This document shows positions 6,338-6,957 of a stretch of 6,957 nt of DNA, piece by piece. Both the position numbers and the translations under genes were made by a program. Source of the stretch: Gammaproteobacteria bacterium (GTDB taxonomy: Bacteria > Pseudomonadota > Gammaproteobacteria > SZUA-229); NCBI GenBank assembly GCA_029880105.1, contig JAOUPA010000099.1, positions 1 through 6,957 on the forward strand, in the 5' to 3' direction. Under the pieces are notes generated by a model. The model did no database searches. It had not been told where the DNA came from and saw nothing but the letters and a program-made list of their open reading frames with translations. Position 1 is the first letter of the stretch. Each line of letters begins with the position of its first letter.

Positions 6338-6957
6338 TTATTTTTCAATTTTATCAGCGGTGAGATATAACCAGAGAAAACCTGAAACACCCGCCAGCAT
6401 CGAGGCAAAAAGGATCCCTGTTTTTGCCATCAAAAGATCATGTGCATGATGCGCAAAACCTAATTCTGCAATAAATATCGACATTGTAAAACCAATACCT
6501 CCCATCAGGGCAACACCCACGATGTGTTTAAAATTTAAGCCTTTTGGTAACACGGTCAAACCAAATTTTATCGCTAGCCAGGAAAAGCCAGCAATCCCGA
6601 TCAGTTTACCCGCAACCAGACCCGTTGCTATCCCCATTGAAACTGGGTGAGTAATGATCGTGCCTAACGATGATAGTTCGATAGGAACACCTGCATTCGC
6701 CAATGAAAAGATCGGGATGACTACATACGCCGTGGACAGGTGCATTTTATGTTCCAGAATCTGCGCAGGCGCCTGCACCAAAAGCACTCCTTCCTGTAAC
6801 GCCTGAACACGGCTACGCAACTCATCATTCTTAATGATATTCTCTTCACGCTGATACGCCTGCTTAATATGTCCAACCATTTCGTTAATGTGGGATAAAA
6901 ATCGCTCGGCATCGTATTTAGGTCGCATCGGGATTGTAAATGCTAGAAAAACACCAG
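6338..6957 (-). CDS. nhaA: NhaA, Na+/H+ antiporter (5' part missing)
   Basis: This partial gene has its stop at 6338-6340 and an open frame running to the right edge, so about 205 C-terminal residues are visible. The ATG at 6926-6928 is internal: the frame continues upstream as GVFLAFTIP before MRPKY, typical NhaA sequence. NhaA is an inner-membrane antiporter that expels Na+ (or Li+) in exchange for 2 H+, for pH and salt homeostasis. Seen here are a hydrophilic loop of about 55 residues, then PIFSLANAGVPI, GLVAGKLIGI and GGIGFTMSIFIAELGF, all NhaA signatures. The Lys codon at 6605-6607 corresponds to the functionally important Lys of transmembrane segment X (K300 in E. coli). The paired Asp residues that bind the ion lie in the missing part. 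The long loop resembles the longer NhaA type rather than the E. coli protein. The gene converges on napC and has no obvious part in nitrate reduction. Confidence 0.93.
   Translation of the reverse strand, partial: GVFLAFTIPMRPKYDAERFLSHINEMVGHIKQAYQREENIIKNDELRSRVQALQEGVLLVQAPAQILEHKMHLSTAYVVIPIFSLANAGVPIELSSLGTIITHPVSMGIATGLVAGKLIGIAGFSWLAIKFGLTVLPKGLNFKHIVGVALMGGIGFTMSIFIAELGFAHHAHDLLMAKTGILFASMLAGVSGFLWLYLTADKIEK

Noticed and set aside
6926..6928. ATG on the - strand as the start of a short nhaA
   Set aside because: The frame continues upstream to the window edge with NhaA-like sequence (GVFLAFTIP), so this Met is internal and the gene is cut by the edge rather than truncated.
1..6957. 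tRNA, rRNA, CRISPR repeats, insertion sequences or attachment sites
   Set aside because: Nearly all the window is occupied by conserved coding sequence. No repeated units, transposase sequence or cloverleaf-like patterns were seen.

Overview
The window holds most of one periplasmic nitrate reductase operon on the + strand, in the order napF-napD-napA-napG-napH-napB-napC, followed by a strong hairpin terminator and the 3' part of a convergent nhaA gene (Na+/H+ antiporter) on the - strand. The gene order is the same as the napFDAGHBC operon of Escherichia coli. The proteins, recalled rather than aligned by software, are very close to the E. coli ones in all key motifs. This points to a gammaproteobacterium. 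The moderate base composition, AT-rich spacers and Asn/Lys-rich tails suggest a non-enteric one, but the species cannot be named from the sequence.

Layout: bases 1-412 are the end of napF, whose start lies left of the window. napD (427-675), napA (721-3261), napG (3295-4110), napH (4107-5033), napB (5030-5479) and napC (5516-6139) follow with gaps of 14, 45 and 33 bases, two 4-base ATGA overlaps (napG/napH and napH/napB) and a 36-base gap, so they are almost certainly cotranscribed. The promoter must lie upstream of the window. The 198 bases from 6140 to 6337 hold a 16-bp hairpin and otherwise nothing recognisable. nhaA runs leftwards from the right edge to 6338 and is cut by the edge.

How the genes work together (family knowledge applied to the visible motifs): NapA is the Mo-bisMGD and [4Fe-4S] catalytic subunit that reduces nitrate to nitrite in the periplasm. 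It is exported folded by the Tat pathway. NapD binds its signal peptide, and NapF acts in the cytoplasm on NapA maturation or Fe-S loading. Electrons leave the quinol pool through the membrane-anchored tetrahaem cytochrome NapC, and through the NapH/NapG iron-sulfur branch. They then pass to the dihaem cytochrome NapB and on to NapA. All metal-binding motifs in the six complete nap genes are intact, so the system looks functional.

I looked for a new system and did not find one. This is a well-known conserved operon. The points worth a second look are small: tail extensions on NapG and NapH, a short insertion in NapA, uneven ribosome-binding sites, an in-gene inverted repeat and a terminator that may work in both directions.
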